Positions 24,401-36,120 of a stretch of 64,000 nt of DNA are shown in pieces. Position numbers and translations under genes: made by a program. The stretch comes from Lethocerus indicus (Eukaryota; Arthropoda; Insecta; Hemiptera; Belostomatidae): NCBI GenBank assembly GCA_019843655.1, contig JACDQD010000003.1, positions 1,053,346 to 1,117,345 on the forward strand. Direction: 5' to 3'. Under the pieces are notes generated by a model that did not search any database, was not told where the DNA came from, and was given only the letters and a program-made list of their open reading frames with translations. The number at the start of each line of letters is the position of its first letter. Position 1 is the first letter of the stretch.

Positions 24401-25526
24401 TCGGGGATGAATATTTTTCCCAATATCCTTCCGATAAAAAGATTAAATCGGTCTATTTATCGACGGGGCTTTTCGACTATCTCGCCCCTGCGGACTATAA
24501 CTGGGGAACGGTCGTCCTATTTGAAGGGCACAATTTTTTTTCTCCGTCGTGTGTCCCCCATTAGTTGAGTGTTCTAAAGTTGAGAGGAAAATATTGAACT
24601 GTATGTAGGTGGGAGATGGTGTGTGGGAATATAGGGGAGAGTATCCTCCCGTGGTGGTCGGTTGTGGGGGCGGCGGCGGGGCCGGTTTTTCGAGTGGTTT
24701 CGGCCGTTCAGAAGGGCGAGAGGGGGAGGGTCACGGGGTTCTGCCCCCGCACAAAACTATTTTCACTATTTACCCTTTGTGAAAAATTACTGCAGGCCCC
24801 TTGTTAACCCATACCCTCCGAGGGTCCCCAACCCCCCCCCCTCCGGGGCGGTTACCCCATCGATCCTCTTTCGTCTCCATTCGCATATCTAAATCGTCAC
24901 CACTATAACTGAGAAGGACTATCGGAGAACGTAGTATCAGCCCGAGAGAGTGATTTTAACCGCTCGATGTTTTATACAAAGTTTTTTTTGTGATCCAGGT
25001 TTGGAATATCGCCTCCCTTTGGCATCACCTGTTAATGAACTAAAAAAAACCAAAAAAAAACCTGCAGAAATCACTACGCAGTAGACAGGACGCTAAACCT
25101 TCTCAGTTATAGTGCTGACGATATGCTAGACGTCGGTGAAACGAAAGATAAGAACAGTGATGATAATATGAGCGTTCAACTTCCGTTAATTAACATTGAC
25201 GATTCTCTACAAAAATAAAAATTTTATTGTAAACGAGGATATGTTTTGTACTTATATTCGAATTCTATTGTTGTCGACAAACGAAAAATGCACATTTACG
25301 ATGATAAATTTAGTCATTTAAAATAACCGCCAGGAATATTGAAGTGATATGTCATTTTCGCTTCTGTATACTCAAGTCGTTCTATTATTTTGGTCTGTAT
25401 TTCTTGTAAACGATTGAATCCACTGAAATCTATGACAACCTTCTCAAGTTGATCTATTGTTATCGACGATTAAGCCAATTATCCGTCGAGACTGTATAAA
25501 ATAGACCGATTTTTAGTATTGAGTAT
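21434..25526. other. gene-free stretch with diverged repeats
   Basis: Holds a diverged direct repeat at 22320-22565, a G run at 23358-23368 and a foldback-arm-like scrap at 24341-24383 (gctagaccggttta, then tcgccaccgtcggtagc). Overlapping open frames on both strands at 23446-23788 show no motif I trust. A GC-rich patch at 24650-24860 has no recognisable gene. Confidence 0.45.
22320..22565 (+). repeat. diverged direct repeat pair
   Basis: gttatcactgacgcaatgct (22338-22357) recurs about 180 bases on as gttatcactgacggaaccct (22518-22537), each followed by a related actgRcKataa-like stretch and then aaggccgac or gaagcccgt. The upstream halves (tgttgcagcggtcggg and tgtcgtggcggtggtc) also resemble each other. 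Confidence 0.5.
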
Positions 25527-25555
25527 GGGGGGAGGGGAGGGCGGGGAGGGGGGGT
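25527..25555 (+). repeat. G-quadruplex-capable tract
   Basis: Five runs of three or more G separated by single A or C bases. This meets the usual G-quadruplex pattern on the plus strand. Function unknown. Confidence 0.7.
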
Positions 25556-25705
25556 GTGAAATTGCGCAATATTTTTGGGTGTGCCGTGTCACGTTCGACT
25601 CGGCTTTATCTCGGCAACCTTGGGTGCAACACGACCGTGCGCGCGGTATCGTTTAAAAAGCTCTCGACCAGATCTGTTTAAATATACGAAGAAAATTTCG
25701 CAGTA

Positions 25706-25707
<2 letters not shown>

Positions 25708-25763
<56 letters not shown>
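25708..25763. repeat. (AT)n microsatellite
   Basis: Uninterrupted AT run of about 56 bases, one of the two longest in the window. Confidence 0.98.
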
Positions 25764-25765
<2 letters not shown>

Positions 25766-27984
25766 TTCACGACGAGCACCGGATGATATTCCGAACCCTC
25801 GGGGGCCCGCCACCTTGTTCTGCCCTAAGACACGTTTCATTGCTCATCAAATCAACCCTCTATTTTCCCCGAATGAATTTCCTTTTTATTAACGCCAACC
25901 CAACTTTGTTTTCCGTTTTTGCAGCGCATTGTTGTTTTGTAGTTTACCTATGATTGAATTTCACTAATTCTCGATTCGTACAGAGGCAAAGTACTCGTGG
26001 AATTCCTCAAGCACCACTTTGTCTTCAGGTACTTGTGTACTTTGTTCTGATATTGTGAGCGCTGTTGTTTCAAGTTGTCAACAACTTTTCCGCCGTTTAT
26101 CTATCCACTTATAACTGGAATGCTTAACTGAAAATTATTATTATTATTATTAAATACACAAATAATATCGTGTACAATTCAACTTTGTTTTGTGATAATG
26201 TCGATATAGTAATTGTTGGAAGGAAAATTCGTTTGTGTAAGTTTGAGTTTTGTATGCGAATGAAACATTTGATGAACTGTTGTTATATTTGTTCTCCACA
26301 ATTCACAATACACTTTAAAATCGTGGATTTTCTTTTCTAAACTGCTTCGGGGACTTCTTTGAAATTTAAAACGCAAGGGAAAGCGTCTCTCGGGAAATAG
26401 AAATGCCGCGTTATATTTCCCGCAGTGACAGTCGCCCGGAGCCCTTTTCCAGTCTTCCTTTTAACTCTTTTTTTTTGTTTTTGTTTTTTTAAACGGATTT
26501 TCCGCCCGTCTCCTCTTCCGGTCTTGACTCGGATGAAAGCGTCCTTCTGCGGTGTCAAAAAAATTTCCCGACCACTCATTTCGGGAGCCGAAGAGGAGGA
26601 GGAGGAGGGGAGGGGGCTTTACGTCAGAATTCGCTACTCGAGGAACTTGGAATTAAAGTTTAAAGTATTTTTTCCACTATCGGTCCAGTAATATTCGTTT
26701 CTCGGTGGGAATAACGAATATTCGTAAAATACCAGTATTGAGAGTAAAACATTCACCACTGGAGTTGACCATCATAAGTGCATAAGTGCATCATAAGTTA
26801 TAGGCTCGATTTTAATTGTTATATGCCTAGACATTAGGAATAGGAATAAGGAGCGAGTGAATGAAAATTACTAATCTATTCTCCAAACAGACTTTATAAA
26901 CTGTGTTACAATGTTATCGACAGTCGTATACAACGCGCCGTATGCACTTGAACCCTCTTCCATTATTGTGAACCACCGTAAATTTATGCTCTCTTGGGGG
27001 GTTTAATGTAAACACTTTCCAGCCCAATTAACATAGGGCTTGTACATAAATCATTCCCCACAGCCCAGTAAACATGTAAATATACATAGAAAGGCCACCG
27101 AGCCCCGGTAGGTATATGTGAACTTGGTTCATTTAAATTGTAAAAAAAATACGACGCATCATTTTTAAAAATAAAGATCGTCGTCAATAGATCAGAGGAT
27201 GGAGCGATGCAGCGTTCTATTTAGGCCACATTGTAATCAGATTTGATGTATTTTAACTTTAAGTGGAACCGTGAATCGTAGAATATCGTTAAACGGTGGG
27301 TTTTACTTCTAATCAAATGTCGTCCCCGTTCAAAAAATAAATGTTGGAAAATAAAAAGTATTCTGGTTTTGTGTTGATCTGTAGGGGCCACTTCTTTTTT
27401 TTAAAGCCCGTTTCAAATTCGATGAAATAAATACTTTTATGAATCTATCTCACACGCGTATACACGTTAATGTCATCATGTCGTTCTTCCAGAGTGTATC
27501 CTATTTTTCGTTGACTTATTATTCGTTATATTTTTTTTCATTGTTATTTTTTATAAAATTGTTTCTGTTTTTGTTTCATTGCCAAGTGTATTTGCCTGCC
27601 GACTAAAACTGTGCTTCATTTTACAGGTATCGAGGGATAACGTAAAAATATCGTCCGAAGATTTTATTGACGAAATTTAGGTGTATCGACTGCCCGAAAC
27701 TCGAGTTTCAACACTGGCGTCATCCGGTTGTCGATGTAGGTATTTTATTTTTATTTTATTTATTTATTTATTCTTTATTTATCTTCTATAACTTTCAATT
27801 GTCTAGAATTAGAAGACAGTGGTGCGCGATATATATCAGGTTCATTATGTTACATATCTAGTGTATATACATATATAGTGTTTGTAAAATGAGTGGAGTA
27901 GTAAAACTCTGTAGGCTACAGCGGCTGAAATGATTTTTTAACAATATAATATTGATATTGCGTTATTACTATGTAACATCGGGT
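25764..27984. other. gene-free stretch
   Basis: Contains ATT repeats near 26138-26156, GAG repeats near 26596-26613 and a TTTA-type low-complexity run at 27740-27785. No open frame of note. Confidence 0.45.
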
Positions 27985-28120
27985 GTTTGGAAACCGCCCG
28001 AGCTGTGGATACACTGGAAGGTTTTTACCCTTTCCTTCAGCCATCCCTCGAGGGTGTCTGCTTCCGACGTTTCGGAACTCCTATATACCTGGACGTCGCT
28101 CGACTTTACGACCGATATAG
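27985..28120 (+). repeat. dispersed repeat family F, copy 1
   Basis: Reads tgtttggaaaccgcccgagc, then cactggaaggtttttaccct, then gacgtttcggaactcctata. The same three blocks recur, with changes, at 36005-36120, 37639-37730 and 48667-48810. No end structure or coding potential seen. Confidence 0.6.
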
Positions 28121-30421
28121 GGGTAGGATGAATATTTTAAATTTTTCCCTAGCACTATAGCGATGACGAACCCCCTAATGACACTAGCCCCGTCATCAGG
28201 AAAGGTGAACGGGGTTGAGTGGGTTTAATTGATACGAACAGAATTATGGGGTACCCGACGTGACAATTTGGAATGCGCAATCGGCAGTGGTGTAAGTTAG
28301 ACGTGGGGCTCGGCCTTCAACTTTACAAACTTTTTTCTTTCACAAAAATAGTATTTTATCTTAATTTGCGAATTAAGGCCTAGCGGCCTTACGAATAAGT
28401 ACAAGGATACCGACGGTTACCATAAGTAGGGACCGATCGTCAACGACAAAATATAATGACCTACTAAACGAATAGTTCTATGTTAAATCAAGTGCGACTG
28501 GGAGGATTCCTAAGATAAGAGGTTTCTAAATGTTTCTGTTAGATCGGAGACGTTATTTCTTATCTCCCAATTTAAGCGGTATTGTGTATATTAAACTTTG
28601 TAATAGGCACTGTTAAGTTCCGACAATTTCAATAGATTTTGGATCAGTCGTTCGGATCGCATTCGAGAAAAGAATTTCCGTACCTTCAGTAGGCCACTTA
28701 TCTGTAGGGGGTTGGCTTTGGCACGTCCCGTCTGGTCTAGGAAAAGACCAAAAATCCGAAAGATAACCCGAACCGTAATATTCCATTACGTTGTCCGAAC
28801 CGATTAGATTACATTTTGTAGAGGCAGCGATAATGGAAATTATGGCCATTAATTATTGTCGTACGAAGTTCGGGCGGAATTATAATTCGAATTGGACGTC
28901 CATCAATGTCTGAAAGTTGCATCGAGAACGTGCTCGATGCCAAGACGCGGTGTACACTCAAGTAGGTACTGATACGAACTGAATTCTCTTAATCGCTGTA
29001 CCTCTAGTACAAACCCCAATCACCCAAGACAATTGTCACCATTATTGGTGGTAGGCCGAAAGTCTAAGTACCGGGTATACTCCCTGTAACAGCATATAAG
29101 TCCTGATGTTTATGCATGCCATTAGTTTGTGTAGCGTGTTTGCGGTTCAAGTGGCTACACGTTTTTTTTATGTCTCGCTACAAGTATTTGTCGTCAGAGT
29201 TCAACTGCTATTCGTGTTTTGAATTTATCGACTTTTAAAAATTGTTTTTTTTTCTGTTTTTAAGAAAGCGGTACCGCGAGGCTGCGTCACCTGAAGTGTT
29301 ACATTCAATACGGGCGTATTTGATGCTTTTTCTCTCGCATACATAAAAAGTACATAAAATACATGAAATTCAAACGGCTAATAAATATTCTATAGATGGA
29401 ACCCCTGTAGAGTGGGCGATTGGGGGTCTTTCTTCCGACCTGTAGAAGCCCTTCAGCGTAGTCATTCACCTCTGCCCAAGTGTCCGCCTTTGCCTTTGTT
29501 TCCAATTGAGTGTAATTCACAAAGGGCCGGTTGTAGAAAATTCCCCGCCGACGAAATTCAGTCGAAGAAAGGGAAAATCTTCGCCCCATCCCAACCACCC
29601 CTTAACAAGTGTGAAAATTTACAATACCGGAAGAAATTGGTATCAGGGCTAATAATTGTTCCGCGGGACGTTATCATTTATTTACGGGACAACAACGTTG
29701 TCGGAAACATGTTAAAAGCTAATTGAATTGTATAATAAGTAATTCGTCCCGTCCATTCAAAACGGTTGGGTCACCCTAGTCTACTGAAGACTGAAGATTG
29801 AATCGCGCGGCATTCTTCGAATAGTCGCCCACTTTTCTAATTACATTTCTCGGTTTTCTAACAACTGAAAAGTAGGTTATCTTTCGTCCGATTTTAATAT
29901 TCTCCATAAAACTTTCTGTATACTTCTCCACCCGGTTAATTGGCTCTAAAATTTCCGCTCTCAGGTATTTTTTCCGATAACAGCTCGGTCAGTGTTTGTT
30001 ATCAGTGTTGGAAAAGCGATCGAGTTTTTCCCTCCCCCCCCCATCCCTCTCTTTACGAAAAATATCATCGAAAAGGGAGCTGAATAAGTTTGGGAAACTT
30101 TTATCAGCACTTAAGTGCTTACGAAACTATCGGACACCCTGGAGGGGTGGGGGGTCTATAGTATAGGGGTATAATTTGTGCACACAAATTGTCTAATTCA
30201 GCGAAAACTTATCGGAATATTATTTACGTTTATTGAGCCTTCCAGTATGGGCGAAATTTTAATTTTTATCCCGCTGATCTATACCCGTATCGAGAGTTGT
30301 TATTTGAGGCTAATGTTTAGAGTTTATATCAGTAGGCGGGGTCGCAATGGATTTGTCGCTATCCTATTATGTATGTGGGTCGGCCGAGTTGAATATTGAG
30401 GTAAATGAGAGAGGGCCCAGC
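28121..30421. other. gene-free stretch
   Basis: A minus-strand open frame at 29305-29598 has a helix-friendly middle (ETKAKADTWAEVNDYAEGLL) but no family match and no good splice sites, so I do not call it. A minus-strand frame at 28613-28849 is likewise unassigned. Confidence 0.4.
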
Positions 30422-30440
30422 GGGGGGGGGGGGGGGGGGG
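30422..30440 (+). repeat. G19 homopolymer
   Basis: Nineteen consecutive G residues, the longest homopolymer of its kind in the window. Confidence 0.95.
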
Positions 30441-31075
30441 CCTCCACCTAGTGACCCTTCACTCTCCTCGCTTCTCACGCAACTGCCACCGCGTCCTTCG
30501 TCCCGTCTCTTCACCAAATATCCTCTTTATTTATTATCCCCCTACCAATTTTATAATAGAATTACAACTGTTAAGTGTACGACTGGGTGTAGCGAGGAGC
30601 TGAGCGAACTTCATCAATTCGTTCTACTTGTCCAATTAAAAAATCATTGATCACAATACTCCCGTAACAGAAACGAAATGAGAAATCGTCTAAAAAAATA
30701 ATATATAACGGCAAAAAAAATTGGCCAGTACAGCAGATTATACACGATACAGAAAAAACAGACATCTGGACAGCCACATCGCAAATGTCGAAATCGACAA
30801 CAATTAGGCCGTATGCGGCAGATTGGAAACAGTATGTGCCAGTTATAGGTACAATTGCGGTTTGTTTTGATTAGTTTCACTCGATAAAGAGGCCGTCCAG
30901 TGATGTTACTTTTGACCTGTTTCCGGCCCTACAGAAAGTCTCTAGGGCGGTGGCGTTTAAGGGGATAACGGGGTGGGTCTGAAGAGGAAAGGGACTGAAG
31001 GGAGTGGATTTGGATGTGTCGACTGTCGGGGTATGTTGAGAGGTCATTATGGATTGTTCGGTTAGAAACATACCC

Positions 31076-31089
31076 GGGGGGGGGGGGGG
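31076..31089 (+). repeat. G14 homopolymer
   Basis: Fourteen consecutive G residues after an A/C-rich context. The complement puts a proline run into two overlapping minus-strand open frames (30877-31174) that I treat as chance. Confidence 0.95.
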
Positions 31090-31598
31090 AGGCATTAAGG
31101 AGTGGTACTGGAAGGACTTTTGACTGGAATGTTTGGATGCGAGCGATGTCGGATTTCTTGGCGGAACCCAGCATAAGTCCGTGTCGGTTTTAGTACAGCT
31201 TTATATATTGTCAGTTTGTTGTCTATTGTCAGTTTTGATGTCCCTTTCAAAAGGGGTCTAAACAGTCCAAATTTACGATTTAGATCTGTTCTTTTCAGTC
31301 GGGTACGGGGATTCCACGTTTGTCTATATAGAGCCCAAGGTACAGTGCAAAGTGACTTACACTGCTACTGAAAACTGGTAGAACGCCAAAACTACAGTAT
31401 AAAAACCAATACTAAAAGTCTATCGGGGAAATTATAATAGTCCACTGGCATAACGACGAATTATTGGGCGGTGTAAAGAGAATCGAGAGAAGAGAAAATG
31501 CGGCCGGGTTCGATTGGCGGTGGCCAATTTCTGTTTAATTTTCACTTCTCTCTGTCCGTGGGCGAGCTGAGGACTTATTCGAATCGGACGTGGCACGA

Positions 31599-31625
31599 CC
31601 TCCCCTCCCCTCCCCTCCCCCCCCG
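31599..31625 (-). repeat. C-rich tandem (TCCCC)n, G-quadruplex-capable on minus strand
   Basis: Four C4 blocks separated by single T, then a longer C run. On the minus strand this gives G4-A repeats. Confidence 0.75.
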
Positions 31626-31913
31626 GCCTAATTTTCAGACTGAGTTTCGAACCGAACGATCGTGCAATATCTCGTGGCCGGCGTCGTCCCGATTCGAAAC
31701 TCTCCCTCCTCGTGTCAACCAGTTTGGCCGTGCCCTCGGCGGCGGTTTATTATAAACCGTTGTTCCGAATAAAGGAGAATCGGGATTCAGGAAATATGGA
31801 ATGGTTTTTGCAGGTTCCACCACGGAGAACTGGGTCACTTCCTCGTCTCCTTCAAACAGAAATCTACCGAAATTCGGATAAATCGGGTGGGATTATATAT
31901 TTCTACTTATGGT

Positions 31914-31935
31914 ACAACGCTAGTGCTAGCGTTGT
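31914..31935. repeat. 22-bp near-perfect palindrome
   Basis: ACAACGCTAG and its exact complement CTAGCGTTGT are separated by TG. The stem can extend by three pairs (GGT at 31911-31913 with ACC at 31938-31940) across a two-base bulge. It lies inside a plus-strand open frame (31712-32107, 131 codons) that I do not recognise. Confidence 0.85.
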
Positions 31936-32005
31936 CTACCTGATTGGATCTTTTAATACTCTATGGCAGAGAATTACTATTAGGACTCCTTGGATTTTGG
32001 CTAAT

Positions 32006-32019
32006 TTGCGTATACGCAA
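32006..32019. repeat. 14-bp perfect palindrome
   Basis: TTGCGTATACGCAA, about 70 bases after the larger palindrome at 31914. Could be a dimeric protein site or chance. Confidence 0.6.
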
Positions 32020-32257
32020 GTTCCTCGGTGTCCCTCTCCCATTGGGCTTCCGTTTGTTCATTAATATTTTGCGGATAAATGAGATACTACAAAATGTAGT
32101 ATTGTAAACTTAATTGGACCTTTTGAAAGTTTCTCGCAAATAAAATCGCTATCGAAAATTACCGTCAAAACTCCTTGTTTTGGCCATTGACAAGAGCCAT
32201 TCATTCCCCACTCTCATTCAGTCCCGGTTTCTTTATACACCGGCGTTCCTCGGGATC

Positions 32258-32264
<7 letters not shown>

Positions 32265-32289
<25 letters not shown>
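32265..32289. repeat. (CT)n microsatellite
   Basis: CT run of about 25 bases. Confidence 0.95.
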
Positions 32290-32295
<6 letters not shown>

Positions 32296-32985
32296 TATCC
32301 CGCTTCTGTTCGTTCATTCATATATTTTTTTTTTGGAGGGTAAAAAAACAAATCTTACATAACTGTGTCATCGGCCGCTATAAAAATATAACAAATGAAA
32401 AGATATAAATATCCGACCGACGAGAGCAGACGCCTGCGGGTGACAGGGGGGTGGTAGTCACGAACGCACACTTCTCCTTTCGTGACTACAAAATGCCGAA
32501 CAGTAGAATGAAACATTTTATTCGGAGTACACAATATTCTAATAGACATTCGGCCGTTTCGGAAGGGTTTTAAATTTTATTTTCTCTCTTCTCGGTAGCT
32601 ACGCAGATAAGTTTCTAATTTGCTCAGTCGCTGTAGGTTTCAAACTTGTACCAAACTGTGCCCGTACTCTGGACAGACCTCAATGGCCTCGGAATGAATA
32701 AAAAAACGGTCCTATTTAGAGTAAGATATGGCTGGCAGATATCGACTTTATCAGTGTACACTAGAGTATGGTGATGGTCGGCGGAGCGAGGTAGGCCCTT
32801 AGCGGTGCCCTAGATTCCTAATCGTAATCCTCTTTTCCCTCTAGACCGCCGCTCAGGCTTCTGATTTTTCCCCCAGACCTTTTTTCCTTTTAGGCCTTTT
32901 TACGAAACGGTCGGTACGGAAAAGCGCGTGGACGCGAAAGCGCTACCGTTAATATAACAGGACGATTTGATAAATCCAAAAAAAA
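32290..32985. other. gene-free stretch
   Basis: No open frame of note and no recognised repeat. Confidence 0.45.
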
Positions 32986-33670
32986 ACGGTGTTGAAACTA
33001 GTTTAACATACCTGTTTTGTGGTCTGCGAGGGGTTGGAATACCGTAGGTTTGTGGTGTTTCTGTCAAATCCTCCCGCCGGTTTAAAGTCCACAATTTAAA
33101 GATTTATAGATTATATTTTATATTTTAATTGGACAATCTGTATTACATAGTTACATATTTTTTTACTGACAGTTTCAATACCTATGGATTAAATCCTCCA
33201 TTATAGAAACATTATATATTATACCGCCGTTTATGTTTTCTCCCGAAATGAGTCCACAATTTAAAGATTTTTATTCCCCCCGGCACCCCCTTTGCGCGGT
33301 TTATTACGCGTTTTGTGATGAAACGAAGTGAAGGGTTCCTAAGGGTTCCACGATGTTGAGGACCAAATTATAACTGGTTTACCGTAGGATCATGTCGTGG
33401 CCCCCGCCGATGTACTAGGAATTTTTCCGGTGTTTCTGTCTCCTCTCGCTGGTGGTTTGGTCTTTCGCTAGACCGGTTTGTCGGCCGCTCGCCATCTTCA
33501 GTAGCGCGGTGTTACTGTCACTGTCGGCACTTTGGATGTTTTTCCTGGGGGGGGCACTTCCTCACTGCACTGTCACTGTGTCACTTGTCTCTGTGGTGTT
33601 TGTCAGTTTGGTCATGTGTACGCGTATCTTGTTATTGGGGAAGCACCACAAACCTACGGCGTTGAAACTA
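32986..33670. mobile_element. composite foldback element copy 3, bounded by 15-bp direct repeats
   Basis: The left part (33001-33090) carries the outer arm: gtttaacatacctgttttgt, then gaggggttggaataccgtag, then ggtttgtggtgtttctgtc. It is interrupted by an AT-rich insert (about 33086-33425) before the arm resumes at gtgtttctgtctcctctcgc (33431-33450) and continues through gctagaccggttt and atcttcagtagcg to ggcactttggatgttttt. The right side keeps only accacaaacctacgg at its edge, so most of the right arm is missing. ACGGTGTTGAAACTA at 32986-33000 and ACGGCGTTGAAACTA at 33656-33670 are direct repeats differing at one base, and may be a target duplication. Confidence 0.65.
33111..33590 (+). repeat. 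long duplicated block, copy A
   Basis: About 480 bases that recur at 35385-35855 with few substitutions, most differences being small indels (for example a 10-base gap near 33152). Contents in order: AT-rich segment ending gtccacaatttaaagatttt, a C/G-rich patch, gaagtgaagggttcctaagg, gttgaggaccaaattataac, atcatgtcgtggcccccgcc, then the left foldback arm to cactgtcactg. The gtccacaatttaaagattt unit also occurs just upstream (33087-33105). Confidence 0.9.
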
Positions 33671-35384
33671 TTTTTTTTTATTACCATACTCATCAAAACC
33701 ACAATCCTATTCCGACAAAGATTAAATAATTTGATTATCTCCTTTTCACCCTTGCGGCCGAGATCTGTGGCCGAAACTGAATTAGCAAGTAATAAGTTAC
33801 AAAAGGGGATTTGAAGAATCGCTCACCTTTAACTTGTCAATTCACCTTAAATAACTCTTCCCCCACAATCTAATTAAAGGTGTCCACCTTGCCGCCTGTA
33901 TTTGAGAGTGCCTTGTTATATTTACAACCGGGCTTTAGATGATTTTTATCGTGTTCACGATTCCTCCCTCTACTGGGGTTAAATTGATTATAAAATAAAT
34001 AAATTGAAAACAAAATTTCACAATTGCCTCATTTCTCCAGGCAGTTTCATTCAACAATGCTACGGAGCCAACAATGCAAAATAGACACTTAATTCATTGT
34101 TCGATTACATAAAAAGATCAATATTTTTGCAAACAATATGCGAATATTGTTCAATGCATGCACATATACCGGCCGGCGGATTGTTCTACATTTATATACA
34201 TGAATGTTTGGACTAAATTTACCTGTTTTTTTTGCACAATGTTGGTCGTAGACCACCGAATTATCTGTATTTTCCTCTACAAGAACCGCTTGTGGTTTAA
34301 ATGTTTACCTCTTACAATATTAAAAAGAACATTTCGTTTCGTTGGAGATTTTAATCGGTTTATCTATTTAAACGTTAGTAAAGTCGGTGTTTAAGGCGGG
34401 AGTCGAATATAGGGGAGTATAAGATGGCGGTAAACACTTGACCTATTTTTTGAAAAAAAAAAAAAATACGTAAAGTAAATAAGCTGCGGAATCCTTAAGT
34501 AAATTTCCTGTATTGGGGCAATTTTCGTTAGAACGTGTTTTACACTCTCTTATAATATGATCCCAGATCACAGTAAATACTAATTAAACAGAAACGTGTC
34601 TAATTTAAAGAATCGATTTTTTGACTTTGTAACTGTTTGGTCTATTTTATAAATTGCAGTACTATTGTTTTAGGATGATTGTTCAATATCTGTTGTAGGG
34701 ATTTTTTCTTAGCACGCATCTTTATTTTATGTACTGTGTACATTCTTTAGATATTTGTTTTATCTTTAATTGTTTCATGAATTTTTCACATTCGATGGTG
34801 GAGGTCGGTGTGGCGGAAGGTAGGAATGTGTGAAATTCGTATGCCCAATTTATTATTAATTGATTCGACTCGATCAAATGGGTTGGATTTTAGTGTGTAT
34901 ATTATTTAACCCCTCTGAACATTCATAAAGGGCTAAAAGGGGGGCTAAAAGGTTAAAGGTTACACTCTGAGTAGTCAATTTAGTCAAACGTTTAAGCCTA
35001 ATGTCCCGTGAGCTAGATCCAGGGTTTCTGCTTTGTCATTGCCGTTGCAAATGCAGTTGAGTTTTCCAGATTTTCCTTCGATTAGAATTTGAAATTAATA
35101 TTTTATTTTAAAATTATTTTCACAAAATGACAAATGACTTTGTCTACGTTTGATCCCTCTTCGGTAACACCAATTTCCCCCTTGGACATCCTCGGAAATC
35201 GTTTGTTTAACAAAAAGCTAAAATACTGTTAGCCGATAATGGCTGATAAACAGAATGGAATGAAACAGTAAATACGTTGCGATCAAAACCGTAGTAACGA
35301 GCCAGATAAGGGCGTATCGATATTGGCTTCAATGACACAGGTTTATCCGTCGCATTAATCACAATAAATCAATAATAAAATTTA
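33671..35384. other. gene-free AT-rich spacer between the duplicated blocks
   Basis: No open frame above about 80 codons once the foldback-overlapping frame is discounted, and no recognised repeat. Confidence 0.5.
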
Positions 35385-35855
35385 TTATATTTTATATTTT
35401 AATTGGACAATCTGTATTACATAGTTTTTATTGACAGTTTCAATACCTATGGATTAAATCCTCCATTATAGAAACATTATATATTATACCGCCGTTTAAG
35501 TTTTCTCCCGAAATGTACTCATTTATGAGTCCACAATTTAAAGATTTTTTCCCCCCCCCGGCAACCCCCTTGCGCGGTTTATTAAGCGCTTTGTGATGAA
35601 ACGAAGTGAAGGGTTCCTAAGGGTTCCACGATGTTGAGGACCAAATTATAACTGGTTTCCCGTAGGATCATGTCGTGGCCCCCGCCGATGTACCAGGAAT
35701 TTTTCCGGCGTTTCTGTCTCCTGTCGCCGGTTTGATCTTTCGCTAGACCGGTTTCGGCCGCTCGCCCCATCTTCAGTAGCGCTGTCTTAGTCACTGTCGG
35801 CACTTTGGATGTTTTTTCTGAGGCATCCCCACTGCACTGTCACTTTCACTTGTGT
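35385..35855 (+). repeat. long duplicated block, copy B
   Basis: Partner of 33111-33590 in the same orientation, about 2.27 kb downstream. It carries an extra atgtactcatttatg-type insertion near 35514-35528 absent from copy A. Its 3' part is the left arm of foldback copy 4. Confidence 0.9.
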
Positions 35856-35995
35856 CCAAAGTGCCGACAGTGACTAACAAACACCGCTACTGAAGATGGC
35901 GAGCGGCCGAACCGGCAGGAGAGGAGACAGAAACACCACGAACCTACGGTATTCCAACCCCTCGCGGACCGCAAAACAGGTATATTAAACTAATT
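35690..35995. mobile_element. foldback element copy 4
   Basis: The left arm runs from tttctgtctcctgtcgccgg (35709-35728) through tttcgctagaccggtttcgg and catcttcagtagcgctgtct to TAGTCACTGTCGGCAC (35788-35803). The right arm begins with its exact complement GTGCCGACAGTGACTA (35861-35876), then ccgctactgaagatggcgag and gaggagacagaaacaccacg. Outside it lies cgaacctacggtattccaac and gaccgcaaaacaggtatatt, which is the reverse complement of the outer left arm of copy 3. The loop of about 57 bases contains cactgcactgtcac. This is the best-preserved two-armed copy apart from that at 54.5 kb. Confidence 0.85.
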
Positions 35996-36004
35996 TTTCC
36001 CGCG

Positions 36005-36120
36005 TTTCGAAACCCCCGAGCTGGTTTCAGTCGGAAGGGGTTGTTGTTGCCCTTTACTTCCGGGGCACTCTCGGTTGTCGTCCGACGTTTCGGGAACTCC
36101 TAATCGGTCCAGCCGCGGTT
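36005..36120 (+). repeat. dispersed repeat family F, copy 2
   Basis: tttcgaaacccccgagctgg, then a pyrimidine-rich middle and cgacgtttcgggaactccta match copy 1 (27985-28120). Directly abuts foldback copy 4. Confidence 0.55.

Noticed and set aside
31712..32107. 131-codon open frame as a gene
   Set aside because: No family motif; contains two palindromes and runs into AT-rich sequence. An acceptor-like TTTTTGCAG at 31805-31813 alone is not enough.
33452..33814. 120-codon open frame as a membrane protein
   Set aside because: Its first half is foldback-arm sequence; the hydrophobic stretches come from T-rich DNA.
33111..35855. LTR pair of a retrotransposon
   Set aside because: The spacing is suggestive, but the 1.8 kb between shows no gag/pol motif, no primer-binding site or polypurine tract, and the repeats contain foldback arms.
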